In this document: positions 1 to 10,900 of the stretch, piece by piece | How the letters are laid out: each line of letters opens with the position of its first letter | Numbering within the stretch: position 1 is the stretch's first letter | NCBI RefSeq assembly: GCF_000003605.2 | Contig: NW_003149268.1 | Span: 158,501 to 193,699, forward strand | Length of the DNA: 35,199 nt | Direction of reading: 5' to 3' | Source: Saccoglossus kowalevskii | Lineage: Eukaryota > Hemichordata > Enteropneusta > Harrimaniidae | Position numbers and translations under genes: made by a program | Notes under the pieces: model-generated | What the model saw: the letters and a program-made list of their open reading frames with translations, nothing else | What the model was told of the DNA's origin: nothing | Databases searched by the model: none

Positions 1-454
1 TCCCGCTTCAACAGAACGAAGCTCTGTAGAGCCGCCTTCACTGCCAACTCTCGGTGCTCTTCACTTTGAACCACCGATAAGTTTAAATTGGCGTATGGGT
101 TTAGTTCCGGTGGGTCAAATTCCCCAAGCCTCATGCGGGTGTAAAACAGCGGTTTTACTCTCTCGACCACTGTCTTTTCCTTAATCTTGCCAGCTGTTAC
201 CGCATCACCGATCTTGATGTACATGCCGTCACCGACCGGGAACGCTAAGTCCAGGTTACAGCCCGCATTCACCGCAGACGCGACGGTGTCGACGATGGAG
301 TCAGTGTAGTGGTGTGACGTCATGATGAATTCAACGGCGCCTTCGTCACTTACAACATAGCCGTCAAACCCCCATTCTTTCCGTAAAATGTCTGTTAGAA
401 GGCGTGTATTGGCACATGCAGGCACCTCGTTGATTCTGCATGGAAATAAAGGCA

Positions 455-491
<37 letters not shown>

Positions 492-3392
492 CTAATTGAT
501 TGATTGATTCATTCATTCATTTATTCATTCATTTCTTCCTTCCTTCCTTCCTTCCTTCCTTCTTCCTTCCTTCCTTCCTTCTTTCCTTCCTTCATTCATT
601 CATTTATTCATACCTGTTGTAACTACACATGACACTGTAGACCCCAGCCTTAACGCATTCATGAAACGCTGGTAAGAACGTCATCTGCCAGTCTCTCTCG
701 AAAACCTGAGAAACAAGATATATTTTATAGGGTTAATGCAAACATGTTTTGTCATCTAATCAGTCTGTCCTAGGATGTATGACGTAATAGTCTTGATTTG
801 GAAGCATTAAAGCGGAGAGTCGTCACCTGCACATGCGTCAGATGGCCATAGCGTGTCATTGTTTACAAACTTGCGTCTACCCATGAGCCTTTGCGTTTTT
901 AGCGTGTGTTGTTATCATCGCTTGGGACTCAATTCCAAGGCGTGCGCAGGTGACGACCCTCCCGCTTTAATTATATTACAGATTTTGTTGCGAAGAAGAA
1001 ATTGGGCGGCCGAACTGAACAAATAATCCCTATAAATACGGCTGTACCAGTCATAACGAAATAACGATCATTTGATATGCTGTCACGACACGTGGATAAT
1101 TATCAAGTCGTCTGGGATAAAGTTAAAGGGCGGTGGTCCTGTTCGATATTGGACTCATAGCGACGTATAAAACGCGTGTAAAGTACATTGTTTATTTACA
1201 CGAAATTCGAACACGCGCTGCGCGACGACCACCGCGCTTTAAGCGACAAGATTTCCCTGACAGCGGAATCAAACTTTGGCATATGACAATTTAACAAATT
1301 TATTCAAGAGACTTCTTATTCCTGATGTCGGTGCAATATCTTGGCCTTCTTTGGTTCATTTTACTCTTATCGGCTATATCTCATATAGGTGACTTAAATT
1401 TACCGAAATAAGCACATTTTACGACTGAACCGGGTAAATTTCACATTATGTGCACTCACTCATTCTTTCGAGATGAATAGTTCAAATTGTGATTCTTCAA
1501 ATTAATATAATAAGTACATGTCATGTATACTTTAAGATGGAATTAGGGTGTGGTTCGGACATTGGCGATGAACATATGCATGGATTTTTGCATATATCCT
1601 TTGTTATTCCTTTTTACAGCACTTTTTAATTAATTATTTTTAAGAAGATGGTCCTAATCAAAGCAAATTAAATATTTTGATTTAGTTGGTGTTTTTATGC
1701 TGTAGAGAATTTGAGAATTAAGACGACGCGTTGCATATTAAGCGTGATGACAGGACAAGGATGGGATGTGCACAGTAATTCAGTCAATACACAAAATTAT
1801 ACTGTATATCGTTGGCTTTGTTGTGCTTGAAGGTTTCACAATATGCAACCAAAGTCGTGCACATCAAATACAACATATTTTTCACCGTATGGGATTCCTA
1901 AATTGTACACTTGATTTTTATACAGCAGGAATTTTATCTCAGCTCACCTTGGCATCGAATGAAAATCTTGATACGGGTATATCTTCGGGTCCACCGTGAA
2001 CGTCGAAGTGTTTACACCCTGCATTGGCGAGGACGTACCGTGGATGGTCGCCTTGGAGACCGCGTACGTACGCACTACCAAGCTCACCAATCAAGAAAGG
2101 ATCTTCTCCGTATGTCTCCTGTAGACATAATCATGGAAACTAATGTTCTTCCAAATATTAGAAAGAATAAATGATATGCGGCTGTATGTATAAACAAGTG
2201 GCGTTCTGTGATTTTTGTTGTGAGGTTAAAGTTATTTTTATTGGAAACAATATATTTGTATTGACTTATATACAAACGAACAAAAATGCGTCATTTATTT
2301 TTTATAAAAACATGTACAGAGAGTTATGAGATTTGAAAATCTGCTCAATAGACGCCCGTGTCAAATCAATACTTCATTCTCATAAATCGCGCCCTCTAGT
2401 GACTGGACGCTTCTGTGACGTCAAAATGACGTTGGATGAAGGTAATGCCGTTCAAATCGACAACTGTGTTTGGTTGTATATGTGTTCGTCATCTGCAATT
2501 TAAAAAAAAATCTCACAAAAACATAATCTTCATTGATGGACGACTACAAATCAAAATGACATCGACGCTTTGAACGGCCTTTGGTCATTCATTGACGTCA
2601 TAAGATCGCTTCGTCACTGGAAGGCGCTATTTATGGAAAATGTGTATTGATACCTATCCACCTAACGCCAACGTGTGTAATCTTTACCTGATTTCTTCCC
2701 CACAGTGGGTGCCTTGCGATGTTAATGACCGGACTGAAACAACTTAATCCGGTGTGTTCTTGGTACACTCCGCGTTGTACATAGTCGTTGTGTTTGGCTC
2801 GCACTTCCAACCCGATCGCCTTGGCAACATCACTCAACAAGTCCGGACTGTTGGAAAACAAATTGCCTTATGGGTTATGTAATGTGTAAGTTTGAAACTT
2901 AAGTTCAGTGAAAATAAATTTGGATCAGGCTACCAGTCAAGTAGTCCCGTAGGTTATTTTCACATTGCGCACACATTTACTCTTCTAATATTGACATTTT
3001 TAGATTTCTTCCCGCATCATTGGCATCATTTTAATTGACCACCGGCAGATTGAAAGCGCCACAGTCGTCGCGCCGCAACATTACCTGAATGACGCAGCTA
3101 ATCCAATAGACTGTGGGAATGCCGTAGCCAACCCATCGGGGGGTACCACTCCGTGTAGACACTCTGAGTTCCAGACGTATGGCTTTATCCCGAGCCGATC
3201 TATAGGAGGGGCGGGGCTGGTTCTCGCCATCTGTAGGACCATTTCGTCCAACGTGAGTCGGCTCACCAAGTCGTCCACGCGTTCTTCCCATGACAGCGAT
3301 GTGTTTTGAAACGGATACGCAGCAGATATTAGTGGGAATGAGACAAGATGGATGACAAGCAACATCATGGTGATATCGGTCAACGCGGCCAT
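1..3392 (-). CDS. GH3-A: secreted glycoside hydrolase family 3, beta-xylosidase-like (partial, exons 1-5)
   Basis: Five coding exons are visible, in transcript order 3392-3085, 2847-2688, 2118-1948, 705-614 and 435 to beyond base 1. All boundaries are GT-AG and the phases agree. The ATG at 3392 starts a hydrophobic signal peptide of about 25 residues (MMLLVIHLVSFPLISAA), followed by YPFQNTSLSW, the usual start of mature GH3 xylosidases. The N-terminal TIM-barrel domain then shows DRLGIKPYVWNSECLHG (exon 1), NIARHPLWGRNQ (exon 2), ETYGEDPFL and NAGCKHFD (exon 3), and MTFLPAFHECVKAG (exon 4). Exon 5 carries GYVVSDEGAVE, whose Asp, about residue 274, is the expected catalytic nucleophile. No stop or frameshift is seen in the 388 or so visible residues. 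The rest of exon 5 and the C-terminal domains lie outside the window. The gene is divergent from GH3-B, its closest visible relative. GH3 family assignment is firm. Beta-xylosidase as the activity is inferred from motif style, and alpha-arabinofuranosidase or beta-glucosidase remain possible. Confidence 0.93.
457..606. repeat. Compound tetranucleotide microsatellite filling GH3-A intron 4
   Basis: The tract reads (TGAT)n, then (TCAT)n, then (TTCC)n and TCAT again on the plus strand. The host intron spans only 436-613, so about 150 of its 178 bases are microsatellite. On the transcribed strand it reads as GGAA and ATCA repeats, leaving about 20 bases of ordinary sequence before the acceptor at 436/437. 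Confidence 0.9.
807..970. mobile_element. TTAA-bounded inverted-repeat element (family 1, copy a)
   Basis: It starts TTAA-AGCGGAGAGTCGTCACCTG and ends CAGGTGACGACCCTCCCGCT-TTAA, so imperfect terminal inverted repeats of about 25 bp are flanked by TTAA on both sides. The interior has no coding potential. The length (164 bp including TTAA) fits a non-autonomous MITE. TTAA duplication is typical of piggyBac-type transposases, but that link is inference. It lies in GH3-A intron 3. Copy c at 14113 is the same element in the opposite orientation, with a closely similar interior (the segment around GTGTCATTGTTTACAAAC). Confidence 0.8.
1123..1242. mobile_element. TTAA-bounded inverted-repeat element (family 1, copy b)
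   Basis: It starts TTAA-AGGGCGGTGGTC and ends GACCACCGCGCT-TTAA, about 120 bp with no coding content. It sits in GH3-A intron 3, only about 150 bp from copy a. The right two thirds (GCGTGTAAAGTACATT through ACACGCGCTG) matches copy e at 22836-22968 with only a few differences, so these two belong to one recent subfamily. Confidence 0.8.
2381..2635. mobile_element. TGACGTCA-bearing inverted-repeat element (family 2, copy 1)
   Basis: The left end, CATAAATCGCGCCCTCTAGT, mirrors the right end, ACTGGAAGGCGCTATTTATG. Subterminal GTGACGTCAAAATGACGT and ATTGACGTCATAAG are also mirrored. The element is about 255 bp, has no protein-coding content and lies in GH3-A intron 2. Related copies occur at 8830, 12003 and, in part, 15795. 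This is the best preserved copy. Confidence 0.78.
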
Positions 3393-4984
3393 GGCTGTTT
3401 ATGGCGATCACACGCGGCGGACCAGCTTCGTATCACAGGCAGTGCAGTATTACTATTTACTGTATAATAGATTAGCCCAATCTCTTTGCGCGTTGTACGA
3501 AATGGACAAGCTAGTATGGCTATCTTTGCGATCTTAGTACAAAGTTCGACAATTGTTTGGGCTATATAGGTTGCACGTTTCATCGTACTTTTCAAAGTTG
3601 ACGGTGTGACTATAACACTGAAGCAGTATTTGGACATTAAATTAATTATAACCCTATAATGATGTAATATTCGCTCGTCCTGATTAAATGTCCAAATGCA
3701 CACATAATATATGTATGACATAAATAATATTATTATACATCTGTCACCGTAACGCCATAAGTTACAGCAAGCCGTAATGTTGCGGTATTTTACGGGGTAT
3801 ATTCATCCTAGCATGTAAGAAAATGCGAATTCTAAATATGGAATGATTACGCGTGTAAGCGCCCTCTATAATAAAAATAAAGCAATAATAAACACAAACA
3901 TGGCTGCCACCAGGGTTTGACCGGACTCCACACAAAGACGTTCGCTGATTCTGTTCTAAACTTTTTGGATTTCGGCACTCCCATGATGTATCTTTGGAAT
4001 GAAAAGATGTATAATAATAAGGTTATTACGAGAATACCTCAAAGTATGTACACAGACAGTACGCCGTCGCATCAACCTCCGCTATGCGTCGGTCGATACT
4101 ACCGCTGTATTGTCTTCGTGCATACTTTGAGGTATCCTCGTAATAACTTCATATTATTGAAGTTCAATAAAACAGTACAACGGGTTTCATGAAGGCATGT
4201 TCGTTTTATATAAAATATTTATAAATTTTGAAAACAACTTGATCAATCACAATTGTTGGCGGATGAATACCCACCGTACGTAGCTTCACTGAGGTCAGTT
4301 AACCTTTAACCTCTTATTTGACACTGGCTCGTTTTGTTTTGCGGTTTTTTTTTTCAATTTTACTTTCTATGCCGAACGATAATTATACTGTTTGTGTTTG
4401 CATTCTTTTAAATTTCGGCGAATGAATCATGTAATTTTAAACGTTTTAAACAAATTTGATGAGATCTAACTTTTGCATTCATGGCAGTAAAACGGCCAAT
4501 GATCAAATAAACCATGCAACGACTCGTGGTTAATAGGCGTTGTCAAATGGTCTCTACAGTCAATAAAATCACCTTCTTTGGATTTGAATTAAGCGTGAAG
4601 TGTTAATGTTTTATAAATATTCATAAATGTCCATAAACAAATTCACGCCTCTATGAAGCCAGATGTAACATCAGTTTAATATTCATAAATCAAATTGTAA
4701 GGTCGAGACTTTTTATGAATGCCCTCAACTTCGAGATTATGTGTTAGCACAGTCCCTCAACATGATCTCAACATGAAGAACGGTGTGGTGTGATGTTGCG
4801 CCCTCACAGATGGCAGTTTTATAGTTGTCGACACATGTCATGCGTTGTGCAAACTGTCACCAGGCACTTAATCACCTGATCTAGCAAACTGTTATTATAA
4901 TAGAACATGCACTGAAAATGATCATTCTAATTTGAATACAACGAGTGCTGTTGACAGTCGAGCCTCCGTATTAAGATCGGGATA
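3393..4984. promoter_or_regulatory. Divergent intergenic spacer between GH3-A and GH3-B
   Basis: This 1.6-kb spacer separates two divergent start codons, so both promoters should lie here. Weak TATA-like strings are seen 70-90 bp upstream of each ATG: TATAATA at 4896-4902 before GH3-B, and TATTATA (minus strand, around 3463-3469) before GH3-A, with an ATTGG/CCAAT box at 3477-3481. These are short AT-rich strings and may be chance. No reading frame of convincing quality is present. The spacer also holds the hairpin element at 4011-4168. The rest is AT-rich and featureless to me. Confidence 0.4.
4011..4168. repeat. Long imperfect hairpin (inverted-repeat element) with about 60-bp arms
   Basis: The left arm contains GTTATTACGAGAATACCTC then AAAGTATGTACACAGAC. 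The right arm, read on the other strand, gives GTTATTACGAGGATACCTC then AAAGTATGCACGAAGAC. The arms are about 60 bp with a short central spacer, and are flanked by ATAATA-type sequence. There is no coding capacity. The core motif GAGGATnCCnCAAAGTATG recurs near 34114-34145, so it is a dispersed repeat. Confidence 0.75.
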
Positions 4985-7900
4985 ATGGCGCCTCCCGGGA
5001 AATGTGTTGTGTTCACTTCCGTGTTGTTCTCGTTGATCTCCACGATTCTCGGCGACTTTCCATTCAGAAACACCTCGCTACCGTGGAGTGAACGAGTCGA
5101 CGACTTGGTCGGTAGGCTTACGTTAGAAGAAATCGTACTGCAAATGTCTAGGGGAGGCACTGGGAGTAACGGGCCCGCCCCGCCCATCGATCGCCTCGGT
5201 ATTGGTCCCTATTCGTGGAATACAGAATGCTTGCACGGCGACGTCGCTGCAGGACCAGCTACTTCATTCCCACAGGCATTCGGACTGGCAGCGACATTTG
5301 AGTAAGTTTGTAATAACTACATTTATCTATTTTGTCTGTACCGCCCCCTAAAGGATAGATAGCAGAATTTGTATTGGGCTTAACCTTGTAGTCAGTAAGG
5401 TAACAACCCCTCCCCCTCCGCCACCTGCTACACACATCATTATTATGTATCACGCAAACAATATTGTCTAATTATGGGTATGTAAATGAGGTATTTAAAA
5501 ACTGAAATACATTTTTTCAGATTATTGGTCAAATGGTATTACCTACGTTTAGTGATCAATACTAAGTGTACATTTTCTCATATTTGTTTAACCTGGTATC
5601 GACATCGACAAGAAATCAGTTTACGCACACATCATACTAAAATCATGTGACTGTGTCGCTGCGTGACCCTGGACCCTTGTCTTTGTTAGGCCATGGTTTG
5701 CAAATAAATACGGGTTTCAATCGAATCCAATGAAAGAGTTTTGTCCAGTCGATTGTTTAGTCCCTGGGCATGCGCAGATTATAATAATGAATAAATAACG
5801 ACGACAAAAGGTTTAATGTGAATGTATATTTCACATTAAGACAGAATGCGGTTAATAAAATATACAGAACAAAGACAAATCCAGCAGGGGATTTTTGTTA
5901 ATAATTACATATGTATATATAATCATCCGCCAGCTGACAACTGATTGCGACTATACTCGAGTCGTAAGCCGAATAAAATCAAATACGAATATCGATGCAA
6001 CTTATGATTTCGAGCATATTTACTAGTATATATTATTTTTCGATATTGCACCAGACACAGACATTAGGGTATGACTTATTGTAAGAAAAACTACTTATTT
6101 TGGCATTAAACATAGCAGTATTCGTTCGAAGAAATGCGATTGCGTTCCTTGCTTTAAATTTACGTACATGTATTAGAAAATTCCATCGAACAAATACTGC
6201 TCCAATGTTTGTAGCCAACACATCATTTGTATATTGCTATACGTTATAATTATATTACGATTATGCGATACCAAACACAAGTATTAAATACACGTCAGCG
6301 TAAACACGGAGAATCGTGGAGATCGATATGTTCTTTAAAATTTAAACGATTTTTTGGGTGGGGTCAAGTGTGACGTCTAACTATGTGGTATGCATTTTGT
6401 CTGTCCTTTATGATGGATATACGCGCGTGGTGTATGTTATAACATTATTAAATTCATATACGCCAGGATTTCCAATAACCTTCATAATTCTTTGAAGTAT
6501 TGTAAGCCTAGCAACCACTGTTTTCGGTACCAGCTAATTTTAAGTGTTTAAATAGTGTTGGGACAGATTTCGATCAACAATCACAATTTTTTGTCTCACC
6601 TGCGGGACAATTTAATTGTGTGCATGTGGTTATTGATGAAACCAACATTTAACGAATCACGTGATATGGTACATTTCTCAATACGAAACAAGTCTTAACA
6701 TGCTCCGCAATCTCAGGAATTGCACCAATGCGTCATGGGACATACGAGTATGACGTTAATATGCAAATGTACGTGAAAATCATGGATCTTTAGTTGATTG
6801 GTTGACATGTCAGTCCGTGGTGAAATTATGCCATACTATTGTCTTTGAATTTTATTTTATTTGTATTACTATTATTTACTCACCTGCAGCGCGCACAAAA
6901 TAATATTTCGGCATTTTTTTTTACAGTGCCGTGCTTATTGAGCAAATAGCCAATGCCACGGCCTATGAAGTACGAGCCAAGTACAATAATTATGCCAAGC
7001 ACAAGGAATATGGCGATCACAAAGGTTTGAGTTGTTTCAGTCCAGTTATTAACATCGCTAGGCATCCATTATGGGGAAGAATCCAGGTAGGAAAATTCAA
7101 TTTCGCTTATTTTTTCGATATGTTGTGTTTGTGTACTTCAGAATGGCCTGCCAAGAAATGTGAATCTGAAATTACTATAAATAGCAGTATTTTTGTCTTC
7201 TAGATTTCTGTCTTAACAACTAATCTTATATGATAATGAAAAACAATTTCTTTTTAATTATGTAAACAAATTGTAAGCAAAAAAACATACTTCTTAATTT
7301 GTTTCTGTTTCCCATTTCCTTTGTGTTGATACATTGGGATTTGTCGGGTGTTCATCTCCTACTCTCTTCTCCGAGAAAATAATTGTGTTCCATTGTAGGA
7401 AACATACGGAGAAGATCCATATTTGTCTGGTACACTTGCTGCAAGTTACGTCAACGGTCTCCAAGGCAACCACCCGCGTTACGTCACTGCCAACGCGGGT
7501 TGTAAACATTTCGACGCGTACGCAGGTCCCGAGGATATTCCGTCATCGAGAAGCACGTTTGATGCAAAGGTAATCACTGATTCCACGCTGATTGCGTAGT
7601 TGTGTAGTTGGGCGACCGAATTACAATATACGTAATATATCAGTCAAAAGTACGACAATTTCACCCACAAACAACACCATTAGTTCATTTAAAATAATTA
7701 ACACTGATGATTTGCATATTGAAAGGTGATTATAGGATACAAGGAACGGCTATTCAAAATTACTCATTTACATGCAAGTACCTGTGTATCAAATTAAACT
7801 GTTGTGTTATTCCTTGCCAGGTATCTGACAGAGATTTGAGAATGACGTTCCTACCAGCGTTTCATGAGTGTATACAAGCAGGGACACACAGTTTGATGTG

Positions 7901-10900
7901 CAGCTACAACAGGTATGTGACGAGTATGTAGATTGTATATTATTTAATTTGATCTGATTTAATATAAAACAAAAATGTAATATGTGCTTTTCAATTTCAC
8001 GAACCTTTTTTTTTGTGTTCCCTAGTATAAATGGAGTTCCGGCCTGTGCAAATAAGAAACTTCTCACTGATATTCTCCGAACTGAGTGGAATTTCACTGG
8101 ATACGTCATCAGTGACCAATCAGCAGTTGAGAAAGTCTACGATGCTCACCATTACACGAAAGACATGCTAGACACGGCTATCGCGTGCGTCAACAGCGGA
8201 CTCAATTTGGAACTCTCGTCGAATTTGGAAGACAATGTGATGATGCAGACCACCAAGGCGGTGAAGCAGGGTAATGTTACAATGAAAACCGTCAAAGCGA
8301 GAGTTTCGCCACTTTTCTACACGAGAATGAGGCTCGGGGAATTCGACCCACCGGAAATGAATCCGTATTCGAAGCTGGACCTGTCCATTATTCAAAGTCA
8401 GGAGCATCAGGAGTTGTCGTTGAAAGCGGCTGCGAAGTCGTTTGTGTTGTTGAAGAATGAGAATAGATTCTTGCCACTGAAAGAAAAGATTGACAAACTT
8501 GCTGTAAGAATTCATATTTCTGCCACCCCCTCCTTTCTAGAGATTGTGATAATCAAATATGGATGTTGTGTGATTTATCGTATCCGTTATTTTCGTATCT
8601 CACAAAATATTGCATTACGCAAATGTGCGTGCATTGTGAATGATTTTCAAGTACCAGTATGTCAAAGTTCAAGCTCATTTGCGTACTTCATTTCTTGAAT
8701 GGATATTGTTAATTTCACGATAACAGTTTTAGTTGTCCTGGTAGTAAACGAAAGAAATTCCCCCACAACTTCTGAAATACATGGTAGCTTTGTTGTTACT
8801 CTGCCTTCCATTTTGAGAAGATGTCACCTACGAATAGCGCCATCTAGCGACAAATCTCTTTCATGACGTACTGACGCCGTTCAATACGGTATTGTTCTGA
8901 TCTGTAGACGTCCATCAATGGAGATTTTTGAGAGACTTTAATATATTCTAAACGTCAAGCTGACGTCATAGAAGCGCTCCGTCACTAGCGGAATGGTGCA
9001 TACTAAGTTCCACGCACCATGTCTCATTCTTTCTTATTTTATTCAGGTTGTAGGGCCGTTTGGAGACAGTCCAGATGAAATATATGGTAGTTACAGTCCC
9101 GATGTCAGTAACCTGACAGTGACACCGAGACATGGTTTATCGAAGATTGCGCGACTTGCTACCACATTTGCGTCAGGTTGTCTATCACCGGCTTGTACCG
9201 AATACGATCCGAAGAGCACCGAGCAAGCAATTGACGGGGTTGATATGGTGGTTGTGTGTTTAGGAACAGGTGTGTAATGTAATGTAATGTAATGTAATGT
9301 AATGTAATGTAATGTAATGTAATGTAATGTAATGTAATAATTTATTATGTGTTTAAATGTTTAAATACATACAGAAATAAATAGTCGCTAAAGACAGTCT
9401 TGAGCATAATATTAAAACCATTGACGTGTTTCCATTTAGAGATTTTGTCGTTCGGTAAAGCTGATATAAATGTATTTCCTTAAGTGTAACAAACTTTCAC
9501 CGGATTGGTGGTGAATACTTTGCAATAGTATCCAGCAATCAATTTTGATCTCAAACTCATGCTTGCCTTCATTTGCATGTATGTGGTCGATTAGCTTGAA
9601 AAAAGCTGATTTTGTTTAATACCTTAATTTCATTGTCTGTCTGTCTGTCCTTATTTTGATAGCATTTTAATTGAATAATTCAAGCATATACCGGTTTCAA
9701 GTTCTCCGATTGCTACGTCTTTGAGCATGCGCAGTATCAATTCCGCGAAAAGGGAGGCAATTTCATATCCTTTCGTCCGTGATTTATTTGTTGTCTTACT
9801 TCTTTTCCGGGCTTTTTCAGCATGTATGAATTAAAATGTTAGAAATATTAACTCAACGTATATTTAATAAGACAATTTACATATTCATATACATTCCGCT
9901 TTCTTTTTATTTATTTCTGTGCCACAAATCTATAGAGAAACAAGATTCCCTTGTAAGTTTCTGCATGTCCTAGGTATGTCTCAAATTTGATGTTGCTGTC
10001 ATTTAAAGCTGTCGTCTGAATTCCCGGCCGGAATGACGCATTGTTGTGTTTTCTTCATACTAGGTAACAAAGTTGAAGCTGAAGCTCACGACAGATCCGA
10101 GCTCACGTTGCCGGGACAACAACTGAGACTACTCAAGGATGCTGTCACATTTGGTAAATTCCGTTTCCTTTTTGCTACTTAACGTGCATATACATATGAC
10201 GTACGTACATACTATCAACAATTTCCACCTCTAGTTCACATAGCTATACTTTAACTTAGCGTTGAACATATTATTATAATAAATAAATAATAATGACGTT
10301 GTTATATCGATTCTAAGGTTTGTTAAATACTCTTGCATTGCTCTTTGAAAACAAACCCACCCGCTAAGCCCAAGAAAGCGGTTGTGCATGGAGGATCGCA
10401 TTTTTCCAAAGAAGGAGAGAGCAGGAAAAATATAACCAAAATCATAAAATCAAACGAAGCCACATACACATACAAACCAAATACTGGAAAGGGTAGGGTG
10501 TGAAGACAATATTCTTACAAGTGTCTTTCATTTGTTATGGATTTTCTACAGCTGCGGGCAAGCCGGTTATTTTGTTACTCTTCAACGCAGGGCCGTTAGA
10601 CATCACGTGGGCAGTTAGTAACCCTGCCATACCTGTTATAGTGGAATGTTTCTTCCCAGCACAGACCACTGGCACGGCGCTCTATCATCTGTTTGTGAAC
10701 TCACCAGGGAGTAACCCCGGTGGTAGGCTACCGATAACATGGCCAAAATCCATGAGTCAGGTACGGTTGGTGTGACTTATTCTCTTTCGCGGTATGTGAA
10801 ACGGCGTTTGATTAATCTTCGTTATGTTAAATTTATTTTTATTTTGTTGCTAGGCATTGAAGCGGCACAGAAACAACACAAGTTCCTGGTGTAGTTTGCT

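Noticed and set aside
3917-4192. Open frame of 91 codons
   Set aside because: It runs through the hairpin element and has no protein features.
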